Shown: positions 23,394 through 37,772, numbered from the stretch's first letter. The stretch is DNA of 64,000 nucleotides from Panonychus citri (GCF_014898815.1 NW_026515546.1:4473001-4537000), one strand, 5' to 3'. The notes: a model not told the origin generated them from the sequence alone. Translations and numbers: made by a program.

Positions 23394-25862
23394 GTAAGTC
23401 ACTTAATCCATTAAATGTTACATAAAGATGAACCTTTTTTTTTCATCATGATCATCATCAGCTTATCTATTAAAGAAGTAATTTTCTCTCTCTCTCTCTC
23501 TTCTCTAAAATCTCAACTGACCAATGGTCAGTTCTTTATACATAAAAGAAGAAAAGAAAAAGATCAAATAGAAATAAAGAACAAAAAGAAAATCTTACCT
23601 TAATTTAACTTTCTTTTTTTCTATGGTCAATATTTATTTAGAACCATTATTATCCATTATCAATGTAATTCTTTACTTATCATCATATTTTCATCTTTCA
23701 GACAGAAAAAAATTCTATTCTCTACCTGAGTGATCCAGATTCTCTCTTTTTTTATCATTTTCTTTTCTTCATCCTCATCTTTTTTTCTCTCTATGTAAAC
23801 TTTGCATATTCACCTTGTTAATATCTTGTTACCTATTATTTTGTAATAATATTAAGATTATCAAGAGAAAAGTTTCTCATCTCTCTCTCTCTCCCTCTCT
23901 TAGCGTGAGTCCATTGTTGTCCATTGTTGTCCATTATTAGTCTCTTATTATTGAATATTAATATTACTCTAATAAGCATTAGTCTCTCTCTCTCTCTTCC
24001 TTGTTATCTTCATCTTTTTACTGACCCGTTGTCATCATTATCATAATTCTGAGAGTATTGATAATTTCGTCGTAGTAAATGTCCAATGAATATCAGTTGG
24101 TTTCTTTTTTATCTTGGTCTAAATTTGCGATAACTTCCCAGGGGGAATATTAAATTCTAATAAACATGAATATCTTTTTCTTATCCGAAACTCCTATGGA
24201 GATTCATCTCATCTACCTATGAAGTCTCGTGAAGAGAAAATGTATTGGAAATTATTTTCTTTTCTTCCTCATCCTCATCATCTTCATCTTTCTAACAAAA
24301 AGGTCAGGTTAAAAAGCCATTTATCAGAAGATTACCTTTCACTCTTATCAATCCTCTTACCTAATCTCTCAGCTGAGTGATTACCTGAGTTGCTAATAAA
24401 AAACAAATTCACAATTTATGGAAACATTTTTTTTTCATTACCTCTGTGATTAGGGTCATATTATTATCCATATGCATAATATATACTAATACCTGAGTCT
24501 ATTACATTATTAGTATTATGATTATTACAGATTATAAGATTTTCTTTTTTTCGAACTTTTTTTATTCTCTTTTTTTTCTCTGTCTCTTCATCTAAGCTTC
24601 TTTTCTTTGACGTTCCTTTAAAAAAACAAGGTATTAGTCCCATTGCCATACCTTTATTTTTGCACGAGTTTTGTTTTCCATCTTATGAGATTTACCTTTT
24701 CTTACCTTGATATAAGTGTATGAGTGTATCCTGATCAACAACAACAACAATAAACAAACTTGAACGTGTTTATTTTGAGTTAACTGGTTATCCTTTTGCT
24801 TTCAGGTTCATTTTGCAAATCGTTTGTTGTTATTGCCTTCACTTTCTCATTCTCTCTCTTTTTCTCTTTCTTTTTATTCGCTAATCCGATAAACTGTCCC
24901 ATTCTTTACGATGGTCATTACTATCATCTTCAATCTCTTTGAATTAGAAATTAGATATTAGAACAAATTCTGATAACAAAGTCCTTCATTCGACTTTTCT
25001 CTCTCTCTCTCTCTCGTTTTAATCCCTTCATCTGTTTATCAGTATTCTCTCTCTCTCTCTCTCCTGGTCGATTCATATTCGAATGGATCTCACATTGAGT
25101 CTCTGTCTCTTTCGCATTCACACCGATAATCCTCTTCGACATCATCTTCTTATTTTCTCATCTATTTAATCTTTAATCTTCTCCTTTCATTTTTACATTC
25201 TTCTTACTGTCAACACAATCTTTTCATAGTTCTAAACTTTGCTTAACTTTTTCTCTCTCTTTTCTTTCAAATGTTTACTCTTTTTTTCCTCTTCTATTGT
25301 TAGAATGTTTTCCTTTTGCATATTTTACTCTCTCTCTCTCTCTCTCCATCTTCATCCATCAACAATTTGCTCTACTTTCTCATCATCAACATCATCATCA
25401 TGATCCAGTATCAATTTCCCTTCTTCCGAAACTTCCCTTTCCCTTTCCGTTTCCATATATTAATAACATTTCAGAATCTAATTTACCACCATAACCATAA
25501 TAATAACAACATGAAACATCAAACATCAAACTGAACAATTTACATTCTTAACATTCATGATACCCAATGAATTTTCATGGAAAAATATAAATTGAATAAA
25601 AAAATTTTCACTCTTCTTTCATGATGGTTAGTTTACCCTAGATAATAATAATGAATTAATCGTATCAAGTGATAAAGTTTCAATATTGAAAATGATTCTT
25701 TTGTCTATTGACAATTTATTAAACATGAGACTTGGAAAATGATGATTAATTGTGAGACATTATTTTGATGAAGATGAAGAATAAGATTTACCTTGAGAGA
25801 GAAATGATTAAACTAATATTAATTGATTTTCTTTTTATATTCTTTTTGTTTTGATTATCAAG
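23394..25862 (+). other. Intron of the EVA-1-like gene
   Basis: About 2.5 kb with CT runs (23484-23503, 24984-25016, 25328-25347) and AT-rich filler. The flanking exons join in phase 1 without needing another exon. TTTTGCTTTCAG/GTTCAT at 24795-24812 is an acceptor directly followed by GT, a form sometimes used as a recursive splice site. Confidence 0.65.
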
Positions 25863-28276
25863 ACAATCAAAAGAAACGATATCGATGGCAGTCAACAACC
25901 CCGAGAAGTAAATTACCTGGCAAACCATTATCATCGCCATCATCATCATCATCATCATCTTTAGCATCTTCATCTTCCTCATCCTCCTCTTCTTCAATTT
26001 CAACGGTGCCTTCAATATCTCAGACACCACCAACATCATCCTCATCTTCATCTGAATTACTTAAACCTGATTCCCTTGAATCAAACCATGTTCATCCCAA
26101 TGCCTCAAACATTGAAAATTCAATGAAAAATGGGTTGACACACCTAAACTCAGGTTATTCAGTAGCCGCAGGAACGTCAACACGTAATAATAATGATGAT
26201 AAAATCAACAACAACAACAACAACACAACATCCAGAATCTATTTAGATACAACTTCATCTTTAACCAAATCAGGGGCCAAGAATAATTCAATTGAGTTGA
26301 GGTTACAATCTCAATCATCGGGATCATCCTCTTTATCCTCATCTTCATCATTATCTTCAGGCTTATCATCATCATCAACTTTATCACCTTTATCATCAGG
26401 TAAATCAACAATCTCATTAGCATCATCATCTATAAGCTCAAAAGGATTAATACCAACAACAACACCAATAATCCAAGAATCATCAACATCAAAAGGATTA
26501 ACTGGTAATCAAAATTCAGGTTTATCTTCATCACCTTCACCCTTGACCATTGGTAAGGTGACCAATGATTTTGATGATCGACCCATTTATATTAAGCATC
26601 CTCATCCTGGCTCATCACCTTTTTCATCAATATCATCATCATCTTCATCTTCATCTTCATCACCGGAAATTTCAATCATTCCGTCAAGTCCGTTAGATTC
26701 ATCAGCACGAAGTAAAAGTGACCTACATTCACCTTACTCATCTTATCATAAAAGTCAATCAATTAATTCAGGTTCATCCGTACCTTCAGCCGGTGAATCT
26801 GATTACTCAAATACCTACGAATCGCCCTCATCATCATCATCATCATCATCATCGTCCAATGTTAACATTGAAACCGATAAATCTGATAAAGTTTCATCAA
26901 GTGATCCTGAATATGATGAGGCTTCAATTTTCATCCGACATCCTCATCCAGGAATGATTCGTGATCCCTCATCGTCCTCATCATCACCAACAACAATTAA
27001 ACCAGTGTCACCTACACAATCAACAGGTTATGATGATCAATGGATTAAAATTAATCCTGGTTCAATGATGATCAACGAAACAACTAATCAATTATCAACC
27101 GATTCATGGTTATCAAATAATCTATCATCTTCTAATATGGTTACCGGTGTTGTTTTCGCTCTTGGTGCCGCTCTATCGGCACTCGGTGTCTTCTTTTACC
27201 TTTATATTCGTGATACTAACATTAAATCACGATTCTGGTCACTGGCATCAGCGCTTAACGGTAAAATTATCTGTTCCCGTAACATTGGACCAATGGAACC
27301 TGGTGCAAGTTTAAAAGATGATGTTTCCACCCTTCGTAAACGAGGTGGTCATCTAATCTCGGTCACACCAACTTCTAAATATATGTCCAGTGAGAATGCA
27401 GCTCATTATATTCGTGATCCAATAATCGGTCCTGGATCGGGATCAACGCTCAATGTTATCAGTCCATTAGGTGTAAAGTACCTTCTTCCCGGAAATGCAA
27501 GTTCAAATTTAGGCTCATCAGTGAAAGATTTGACTTATGGTTGTGCTCAATTAATGGACACACTTACAACACCATCATCACAGCAACAGCAACAACAACA
27601 ACAACAATTTCAACTTCAACAACAGCAACAATTAATCAATCATCAAACTCTTTCATCTAGAAATCAAAATCTTCTAGGTGTAAGTTTACATCAACATCCT
27701 CATCATCATTTACGTTCATCAGCTGGTTTACCCTTGCCCATTGGTCTAGTGGTTGAACATGTATATGAATGTATTGATGATGATCCATACACAGCTAAAT
27801 TGTTCATGCCGGTTGATTGTGAATCAAATAAATACCAACGGAGAGACAATTCAATTTACAATGGAGGTGATTTCATGTTACCAATAAGTAATCACCACCA
27901 TCACCATCACCATCATCAGCAACAGCAGCAACAACAACAACAACAACAACAGCAACAACAAATGCAATTACAATTGCAACTTCAACAACAATCAACTGAT
28001 TTAGCGACAACTCTTCAAGCTTTACCTGCAATTGTTCAGGAAAATGTTTCAACAACCGGAGGAGTTCAGATGACAATGAACACCAGCAATTCCTCAAGCC
28101 TTTCACAAGCAAATTTAACCAACAATTCCCACCCTCATTATCAACTAGGCTTTGCCTGTTATCCTTGTCAATCTCAGGTAGCATCTTATATCAATAAGGA
28201 TCGTATTGATCAACAATTACGTGAAAATTTATCGACAATTAACTCAATAGATTCACGAAGACCTGAAATTGTTTGA
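25863..28276 (+). CDS. eva-1: EVA-1-like receptor, last exon (stalk, transmembrane segment, cytoplasmic tail)
   Basis: The exon starts after TTATCAAG; its first two bases complete an Asp codon, giving CLP-DNQKKRYRW. About 803 residues follow to the TGA. In order: a basic segment; a roughly 400-residue Ser/Thr/Pro-rich stalk, largely built from TCA/TCT runs and likely O-glycosylated, with two copies of an I-(Y/F)-I-(K/R)-HPHPG motif (26585-26611, 26927-26953); one transmembrane helix beginning VTGVVFALGAALS (27140-27208); and a cytoplasmic tail with positively charged residues after the membrane, a His run and two Gln runs (27577-27627, 27892-27963). One or more SUEL domains plus one helix and no GAIN/7TM part is EVA-1/EVA1C architecture. 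Caenorhabditis EVA-1 is a Slit co-receptor in axon guidance; that role here is inference from homology. The tail is unusually long and homopolymer-rich. Confidence 0.85.
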
Positions 28277-29500
28277 GATTGTTTTCTCCAATTCTCCAAC
28301 ACCATTGATTGTTGTTCTCTTGTTAATTGTTGTTGTTATTTTCTTCTCTAATTTTTGGAGAAGAACAAAATTTTCCAAAAATATTGTAAATATTTTCTAT
28401 TACATAAAATCTTGTTGAAAGAACTTTTTTTCTACCAAATTCCTGTTGGATTTTATCATCACCATCACCATCATCATCGTCATCGTCATTCTCATCAATT
28501 ATCATCATCGTTGCTCAAATATCTTCCCCAATGGAAAAGTGTTAATCTGCCAAAAAAAAGTTTTCCAAACAATTTAAAGACGAGGATTAATTTGCTTGCT
28601 GCCAATTTAAATCACTGATGATGGTCACACTTATTGTAGATATTAATTGTAAATCATTTTTCTAAATTGCTCCTTAATTGCAATTGTATTATTATTATTA
28701 TCGAACCTTTAATTTATATGAATCAATGTGTACATACAAAACATTAGCACAATGTGCCAGCTAGTTCACCTTTAATTATCATCACCATTTGTTTACATCA
28801 TTTTTGTCAACCCAAACGTTTTTATGTGTTGACCAATTGGATTGACCAATCAACTGATTATTGGATAATATTGATAATAATAATAAGGATTAAGGATGAA
28901 AATGAGTAAACAATATTGACCATTTGCCCTTAGGATATAATAACTTGTAAATCTGTGATATTTTTTTTTTCATTATCAACATTTAATTGACACTTAAATA
29001 CACACACGTTATGAATGAAGCAAATTTAATAACAATGTCATTCCTAAATTAAATGATTTAATTGTTGTCATTAACTTTTTTATATACTAAAACTATTATT
29101 AATTAACTTAATTCGCGATACTAATTAATAATAACGGAATCAATTGATTGATATTATTGTTTATAATAATTCAAATCCTCGGATTTGACTTTCGGAAATC
29201 AGAGTTTGACAACAATTGATTAACCTAATCAAATGATGAAAAATTAATTATTTAACTTTATGATTGGTTTTAATTGTTGTTTACTGTCAATCTATTATTA
29301 ATAATTGATTGTAATCATTTTCTTTACTCTCTAATTATATACATGAAAACATTGTGACTTTAATTATTATTATTCCCAATGTATATATACTTAATTATTA
29401 CGAATCTCAAGAGGTTAATTAACCGATCCCTGTTTCCTTAAATACATAAATTTTGTAATTAAATCAACAAATCCGATTCCCACCCTGACCTTACCTTCAA
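28277..29500 (+). other. Probable 3' UTR of eva-1, then AT-rich spacer
   Basis: The sequence after the stop has no open frame of note. A TCATCACCATCACC tract (28455-28500) gives a His-rich pseudo-frame. I saw no AATAAA close to the stop, so the transcript end is not determined. From about 28620 the sequence changes to the AATTAA-type vocabulary. Confidence 0.45.
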
Positions 29501-32500
29501 CATCATCTTTCTTGTACCTGTAGCATCATCATCATCATCATCATCATCACCCACTTTGCTGACTTGAGGTAATACAGAGTAACATATATATATGGTGTAA
29601 TGGTATAACAATTAAATTGATTGTTTACAAATTTTACAACAATCAAGAAACCAAAGTAGAAAAGGTAAACGGAAAAGGAAAAAGAATCTAATTTTTTTTT
29701 GTTTACCCGATTCACTTTCATCTGATACGTTTCTCCATCTATTATCTTACCTGGTTGGTTATTCATCATCATCATCATCATGTAGGAAGATGGAAACAAT
29801 AAGATGACAGAATGTTTTTACTATCATCATCATGTCTCTCTCTCTCTCTGTTCAGGATGATAATCATCATTTCAACCGGACGTTTTCACTAATGATGATG
29901 AATTTTTGTCTCTCTATTGCAAATTCTGGAAGAGACAAAAAAAAATAACACCAAATGCTCTGGAAAAGGTCAAACAATTGTCTTCCTCTGGTCATTATCT
30001 TCATCATGATGAAACTCTCTCTCTCTCACTCTCACTCTATGATGATGATAATGATAATTATCCTGCTTATATGTAATAATAATATCATAAACTTTGTTTA
30101 GACTTCATTTCTGTGATAATCAAAATCAACATGATAAAGTTGCTTTTACATGCTCATGAAATTTGCTATCTAACAAGAAAATATAATAAAAACAATCAAC
30201 ATATGATGAAAAATATCAACAGTGTCAACTTTTTATTTCATCATCATCATGTTCATCATGATAAATTCATTTCCGGATAAAGTTTATTACTCATACATAT
30301 GATACATAAAGGATGCGGATAATAATTATTGCTAAACATGGTTAATGATGATGAAGATAATAGTTAATCAAATGAGATATTAAAAAAATAAACTTCCAAC
30401 AGCAATCATGATAATGTTAAAGGTAAATTGTTATACTTAACGATGTTAACAGTTACTTTTATTGTTTGTCAATTGTTGAGCTAAATTGTTGAGAGTAAAG
30501 TTAATTAAGAGTTGATATGTTTTTCTCATTCAATTTACCGTTACATTAATGGAGAGAAAGTTTTGTTTTTTTCTTCTCCATTTCTTTTCACCAATCGAAT
30601 ACAAATGAGGAAAAAAAAGAACTTTTTTTCTACTTCTTTTCTCTCTTATCATCCTCATCTTTTCATCTTGTGTTTATTGTCTTCCTTTTGGGTGATGATG
30701 ATGATAAATATTATCTAGGTTAAGGTTTATCGTCAAGATGATTAATAATAATAATGATTATCCCAACAATTGAAATCTAATTTAGTCTTGTAACCAATTC
30801 AATTTTTCTCAGCGATTTGGATCTACATTCATGTTATCATTAAGATTTGATTATGAGGCGACAATTTATTGATTGTAGCTCGCTAATGATGGTAAAGATA
30901 ATCAAGTTTCAAACGATTCAGTAGAAGAAAAAAAATCATCACCAAAGCGAAAAACAAATAACAAAAAAGTTCAACTTTTCTAAACACAATTTATCATCTC
31001 CATCTTCATATTCAGTCCTGATGATAAAAACTGAGGCCTCTGGTTGAAATTAACTTTGATTTGAAAAATGTATCAAAAACTTTTTTCAAAGTGAATGCAA
31101 TTTAATAATAAGATGATTCATTTAATGATGATGATGATTTTTAACAACGTTGACGATTAAATTTTGTCTGCTCCTCACCGATAGGTAATAATCATGCTAA
31201 TAATGAACGATAATGATAATAATAATGAAGCCAAAATGACCTGAGAGACATCAAGTTAAAAGCCACATTGAAACCCAAACTATTTTGCTAAATTGAAGAT
31301 GATTAACAGAAGCTCTCTCTCTCTCTCTCTTCCTACCTTTATCATCCTCATCATCTATCCTTGGATGATGATGATAATGATTTTAACTTTAAAGTTGCTC
31401 TTTCTCCCCTCTTTCCTTTAGCTCCTTGGGTCTCATTTACCAGGTAAATAGTTTCAACTTTTCTCGAGGCCACAAATAGAAAAAAAAAATATTATCATGA
31501 TAATATTTCGTTGTAATGACCGTTGGCCCTCTTGTCTCTCTCTCTCTCTTACATTCTCTCTCTTTCTCTCTGTATTCCTTTTTTTGACAATCATCATTAT
31601 CTTCATCATTTTCACCCAAACTCATCGTTAGCTCAAAACCAACGAAACAAAAAAAACTTTTCTAAAACCAAAGAATCAAATGTATAAGTTTACCTTTCAC
31701 CTTCACCTTTTATCATCAACAGACTAAGTTAACGATAACTATCATCATCATCATCATCACAGGTACATCATACTCTCTCACTTTGCACAAACAACAACAA
31801 CGACACATCATTACCTTAGCACTAAAAATCTCCAAGGTGATTCAAATCTCTCTCTCTCTCTCTTTTCATCTCTCATCCATTTCCTTTCTCTCAAAGTTTT
31901 TACCTTTTTTTAGCAACTTTTTTTGTCTTCAAATATCATTACACTTATTATCCTTCATCCTCATCATCATTATCATTATCTTCATCATTACTATTATTAT
32001 CATCGTCTACTTTTATCATTATATTGTACCTTGTATCTTTTTTTTCACTTTTACTCCTTAATGTGTTTTCCTCATCTTCCTCTCCACAAAATCCTACCTT
32101 TCACTCATTCAGCTCATCATCATCATCATCATCAACGATATCATAAAATTTACCTTGTTAACTTATCAATGAGCACTTTACCTGAGCTCAAAAAAGGTAA
32201 CATTGATAATCATCATTAAGCTCAATCAGGCAGAAACATTTCATCATATTTATCATCATCATCATCTCAAACCTCATCTTCATCTTTATCCCTAAAGGTT
32301 ACAAAGGTTTCACTTTAATAATAGAGATCACTAATTGTTAAATAATAAATTCAGTTCACTTACGACAATAATTAACTCACAGTAAACAAATCAAATGATA
32401 TATTTAAATGTAATATATAATCATCAACATTAGTAAGATAAATAACTTACAATCTAATCTTGATATTACATCATTAACTTAATAATTAATTAGTATCAAC

Positions 32501-34437
32501 ATTAATAAGATATTAATTACTATTAACATGAAAATATTACAACTTTTTGTTTTCATCACAATCTTTTATTAATAAGTTATTGATCTTACAATTGATTACA
32601 ATCAAACAATAATAATAATAACAACAACAACAAGGTAACAAGAAAAGTTAATTGTAATTGCGAAAAGTGATTAAAATTTTGTTAATCTAAATATTAATGA
32701 TCAGTGTTGATTATTATTAAATTGCTGTGGCTTCCACTCAATGGAAAGTGTGATTTAGTTAACCTTGGATAGTTAACTTAATATTATTATTTTCGGTTCC
32801 TTATCAACATTTATAATCAACCATTAACTTAACAATCAACTAATGAAAGTTGAACTAAATTGTTGTTACCTGAATATAATTCACGATGATGATGATGATG
32901 ATATTGTTTTTGATATATTATCTTGATTACAATTACTATTAAAAGTTAATTTAATGTTGATAAAATATAAGCGCTTTTGTTTTGGTAACATTAATTTTCT
33001 TGCTTTGAGAAGGTTTTTTTTCAATTCACCTTTAATTAAGGTCTATTTTGAATGTTATCAATTAATGATCCTGATCATGTTAGTTAACCTTGTTAATTAA
33101 GTTTAGTTGTGATCATTATTTAGCTCAAGTTTGTTGTTCCTTTAAAGTTTCACCTTTTTCTGTAAATTAACAAACATATATTCACATATATAGACATTAG
33201 GATGGCGATGATGATGATGATGATGAAGATTGAGCTGAGTGATAAAAGATGAGGGATAAATGAGCAAGATGAAATGATGATTAAGATGAAATTGTTTCAC
33301 TCAAAGTTATACATAATAATGATCATCATATGTGTGTGTGTGTATACATAAAGTAGTAAATTTTTATGTGTCACATTGGTGATATAAGATAATGTCATTG
33401 TTGTTGTTGTTGGTGATGAGGATAAACAGGGAATGTAATATATGTTATGTCATCAGGAATAAGATGAAATCATCTTTGAGTCAGAAAGAAAGTGACATTT
33501 GCAATATTATCTTCATCTTCTTGGTTTACTCTCTTTCTGTAAATGGTTACTTATTGTTAAATTTTCTGCAATCATCTCAATAGAAACTGAATGATATTAA
33601 TACAAACAGTCAGATATTTACTGTTGTCCATGGAAACACTGAGAGAAATGTATGTTTTTCCAGCAACCTAAAAACCCAAGAATCTGTGAGTAAATATTTA
33701 CAATGAATAAGAAAAAAAATCGAGGGTGGAAAGTGGGAGTGGGAAAAGGTATTGTCACAAGTAATATGTGTTCAGCATGAGAATAGAGAACAAACTTCCT
33801 TCTTCTTCTCTGCCTTTTTTTGCTCTCTCTCTCTCTCTCTCTCTCTCTCATCCTCATCTTTTTCTCTTTTCTCTCTTCTCTTGTTTATGTTGTTCTGCTT
33901 CTTCCTTGTATCTTTCTTAGGTTTTCTCTACTTTTCTTGGTTCGTCTTCATCTTCTTCTTTTTCGTCTCTTCCTGTGAGATGAACTTTCTGTTTTCTTTA
34001 CAATATTAATGAACACAGAAAGAGAAACATAGAAAATTGAAGAAAATTTTACAACAAATACACGTTATGTTATTATTCACTGATGATCGTCATGATTACA
34101 TTTCATTTGCAACTTTTGCTTCTTCTCGGTCATGATGATTGTCCATTCGTAATGATCATGTTAAACTGATTCCACGAGTGAATGTTGTAAATGTGAATAT
34201 CCTGTTACTCTGATATCCTTTACCATCTCTTTATCATCATTTTCATGTTTTTTTTACTTCATTTCATTATCGTGAACAGTTCATCTTCTCAGACTTTGCT
34301 ACTGAATAACATCATGTTTACGGATTAGAACATGAACTAAATATCGAACTACTTTTTCCGATTTTTTTCTCATTCTTAAGTGTTTTTCAAGGATAACCCT
34401 CTCTCTCTCTCTTTCTTTCTTTCTTTCTCTCTCTAGT
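29501..34437. other. Non-coding, microsatellite-rich
   Basis: TCATC tracts, CT runs (29834-29850, 31315-31330, 31535-31575, 31847-31862, 33822-33849) and frequent CAGGTA/TACCTG words. No exon could be supported. Frames at 31783-32219 and 33752-34009 are CT/TCATC translations. From 32300 to 33150 the sequence is the AATTAA-type filler. Confidence 0.5.
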
Positions 34438-34794
34438 ATGTCATGTGAACGAAAAAATCTAACTGATCATCAAGTATCATTTTCTGATGATAATGATGAT
34501 GATGGTTGATGATTATTTCCGTGACTCCATTTTCTAAACTACTTTTTCCTCGATATACCAATAAAAAAAACGATGATGACGATAGCGATGTATTAATATT
34601 TAATGCTAAAGAAAAGAAAGAAAAGAAAGAGAAAATATTAGAATCGTCAGCGAATCAAAAAATCAAATCAAGTCCCAAAAGAAAATGTTTAAATGATTTA
34701 ACATCATTTCCATCATCATCAATACGAATAAATAAATTAGAAAATGATAAAAAAGATGATGATGATAATGATAAATTTATATATATAAAATAAA
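34438..34794 (+). other. Possible coding islet, acidic/lysine-rich (weak)
   Basis: Directly after a CTCTCTAG acceptor-like end, an ATG opens MSCERKNLTDHQVSFS followed by an acidic run and a stop at 34507. A second frame (34506-34794), one base out of phase, continues with SVTPFSKLLFPRYTNKK, a Lys/Glu-rich part, SSPKRKCLNDL and another Asp run, ending at TAA. The two pieces look like one protein broken by one base inside a GATGATGG tract. I do not recognise it. GAT microsatellites give Asp runs by chance, so confidence is low. Confidence 0.22.
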
Positions 34795-35100
34795 CTTGAC
34801 CGATAGTCAAAGTCCAGAACAGAATAGAAATTAAATTGTTGAGCTTTGATTTACCTCATTTTCTAAATAGTGTTTGATGCAAAAGTCATCAATCTACTGA
34901 TCAACAAACTATTAACTAAATTGTTGATTGTAAGATGAAAAATTGGGTTTTGTACTTCTCGCAATTGAAATCAAACTGTAAATTGTTTGATGAAGTAGCT
35001 TTTGGGCCTTTTCTCTTCAACTATTCAATTTTGACTACAATTCATTATGATTATCATCATCATCGTTATTATTATTAGTTAGCAGTATTATAGTGATTAG

Positions 35101-35210
35101 TATGATGATGATGATGATGGTGATGGTGTTAGTATGGTTTTAGATTATAATAGAATAGAAAAAAAAATTGATAACAATACATTCCAAGATGATTATTCCG
35201 CAAAATCCAG
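35101..35210 (+). other. Candidate internal exon (weak)
   Basis: Between GATTAG and CAG/GTAACT lies an open 110-base block. It reads an Asp run, then VSMVLDYNRIEKKIDNNTF, then QDDYSAKS, ending in phase 2. In-frame stops lie just outside. The codon choice resembles the certain exons, but the left half is a GAT microsatellite. No homologue recognised. Confidence 0.18.
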
Positions 35211-35955
35211 GTAACTTCATGTGTCTCTTTCTTCATCATCTTATTTATCAGTTTATCTCCATCCTCATCCTCTTTTTTTACCGATAATTAATAATAACTG
35301 ATTTAAGAGGAATAAGAAAAAAAAAGTTATTCCATTATTATAAATCATCTTATCACTATTTATCTTGGGATTATGATGATGATGATGATGATCAACAAAA
35401 TGAGCAAAATTTTGACGTTTAATTTTATCCTGTGAGTTGACGTTTGAGTGAAGTGCTTATTTAATATTCTGATGGGTCCGTGAATGTGATTTACCTGTAA
35501 AATAAACACAATATATTAGAAAACTTTTTTCTTTTTTTAATATTGGTACAATGTTGAAACAAATCTTTTTACCTTTTTGGCTCAATTCTCATTCAATATG
35601 ATAAGTGAGCTTTTTACCTTAGGTTAATAAGGTAAACATTATTTATAAAAAGTAACCAGTTACCTTAATCGTTATTAACTGTGTTGGGATAATGAAAAGA
35701 GAGAGAGAGAGAGAGAGAGGAAGAAATAAGATGATGAAGTTTTGACCATGTTAAGGTGAAGTGATGAGGTTGATGATGGAGAGACATAATGAATATATGA
35801 ACCATGCAAATGATTATCATAAATGTTGATCCGGTTTAAAAAGTTTCTCCTGACAGGTAAAGCTCACTCACTCTCTTCTCTCATAATCAAATTTATATCT
35901 AACGAAACAGTTCGTTGAACATTAAGGTAAAAATTTCTTCTTACCTAGGCCTTAG

Positions 35956-35987
<32 letters not shown>

Positions 35988-36889
35988 ACTTGCCCATTGA
36001 ACTTACATATAAATACATATCACTTTAGGTCTCATATTATTAGCTTGATTTCTCCTCCTTCTTTATTGCTTGATGGTGATGATGATTTTCATCTTCTTCA
36101 TTTTTCCTTCATTTCACAGTTGGGTGACGGTGACGTTTTCCTTGTAAATTTTCATCATTTTGATTGGAAAATGCAGAAATCGTGAATAAGCAAAGCTGAA
36201 AATTAACTGAAAAGAAAGAAAGAAAAAAAAATAAGGAGAGAAAATAATTTGGGAACATGTTAGAAAGGGCGTAACCCTCAAGAAAACCCATCAGTGGTTT
36301 TCTTGTTTTCTTCATCTATTTTCCCAACAAAATGAATTGAAAGTTTTTACCTGAGTGAGCTGCTAATGATAATCATCATCAATACTCACACTAACGTTAC
36401 CCCGTTACGGTAAACTGTGGACTTGGTCTAATTATTGGCCTCATTTCTTTGGTTTCTCTTTCTATCATCATCTTCCTATTGATCATTTCCTTTTTTGTTT
36501 CTCTTCTTCTTTTACTTATTTACTTTAACCTTTTTTCTCTTCCATTGAAATTCATCAACAAACTTCCACAACGAATTGATTTATCTTCTAAGAAAATGAG
36601 TTCATTTTACATAGAAGAAGATGAAGAATAAGAGAAAAGGTTCAAGGTTTACCTTTTTCTCCAAACTAATCAATTCTTTTTATTCTACCAATGTTGAGAG
36701 AGAGAGAGAGAGAGAGAGTTTATAAATTATCAATTTGCTTGAATTTTTCTTGTTTTTCTGCAATTGTGTTTAAACTCAAATCGTGCAAAATGATAAAAAA
36801 GATGATGATAATTACAATGTTGATGATGTTTTCCAATTGCTCAGTGAAGACTTGCAAAGGTCTTTTTGATTGACAGAATCATTAGGGCT

Positions 36890-36891
<2 letters not shown>

Positions 36892-36949
<58 letters not shown>
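36892..36949. repeat. (AG)n microsatellite
   Basis: About 29 uninterrupted AG units. Confidence 0.95.
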
Positions 36950-36951
<2 letters not shown>

Positions 36952-37769
36952 AAAGATTAGTATTATTCATAAGAAAAGTATAGTAAGAATTAAAATGATA
37001 ATTGTAATGAGAAAGAATAACTAATTAACCAAAATCACTAATTTAAATGTAATTAACGGGTAACTGATCTTTAAGAATCTTCCAGGTTAATCTCTTATAA
37101 GATCTCACCTGAAATATTACCTATGAGATTCTAATTTCTCTCTTATCCATTTTCTTAATACTCTTGACTGACCTTTTGATGAGAAAAATATATTGATTGA
37201 ATTGACAGGTAGCTTGAAAAAGAGGAAAACATAAAGATGAGAAGATGAGAGAGCAAGAGAGAATCTTCTTGAGGTGACCAAGGTGTCTTCTAATCTGTCA
37301 ATTGATCTGTTAAGAGAACGAGAAAAAGAAAAGGTAAAAAAGTGATAAACTGTTCGAGTGATTAAAGGTAATCTAAGTAAACTTATTATGTCTTTCATTA
37401 GATGTTGATGTATTCGTATTGGATACATAATACATTAGATAATAATAAGTTTTACTCTTTGGCCAGGATATTATTTTTCGCCACAATCTTGTTAGATTTT
37501 TCATCTTACCTTTCTCAGTTTCCTCTCTTTCTATCCCATTATCATAATTATCATCATCTCCTTCTTCAGCCTCCGTTGATATCTTTTCCTAAGGTGAGTA
37601 TTTAAAAACTATCATTTCTTTTTCTCTTGTTTATAAAGATTCTCCACCAATGTAAAAGAGTAGCAAATGATAAGTATAATGATAGAAACACTCTCATCCT
37701 CGGTTGGAGACTTTTTATCACCCTCAAGGACCGGTCTTCAGGAGAGCTCTTTTCGTAGGGATGTTCCAA

Positions 37770-37772
<3 letters not shown>

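Noticed and set aside
26205..26429. Met/Leu-rich minus-strand frame inside the eva-1 last exon
   Set aside because: Shadow of TCA/ATG repeats in coding DNA.
27873..28184. Minus-strand frame of about 100 codons opposite eva-1
   Set aside because: Antisense shadow of the Gln/His runs of the certain exon.
10915..28276. Latrophilin (adhesion GPCR) instead of EVA-1
   Set aside because: The lectin domain fits both, but the last exon has one transmembrane helix and no olfactomedin, GAIN or seven-helix part.
29503..29799. Minus-strand frame with an IIDGETYQMKVN stretch between splice-like sites
   Set aside because: Only a dozen protein-like residues; the rest is microsatellite and AT filler.
37117..37428. 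103-codon minus-strand frame
   Set aside because: No family pattern, no splice support, composition like random AT-rich DNA.
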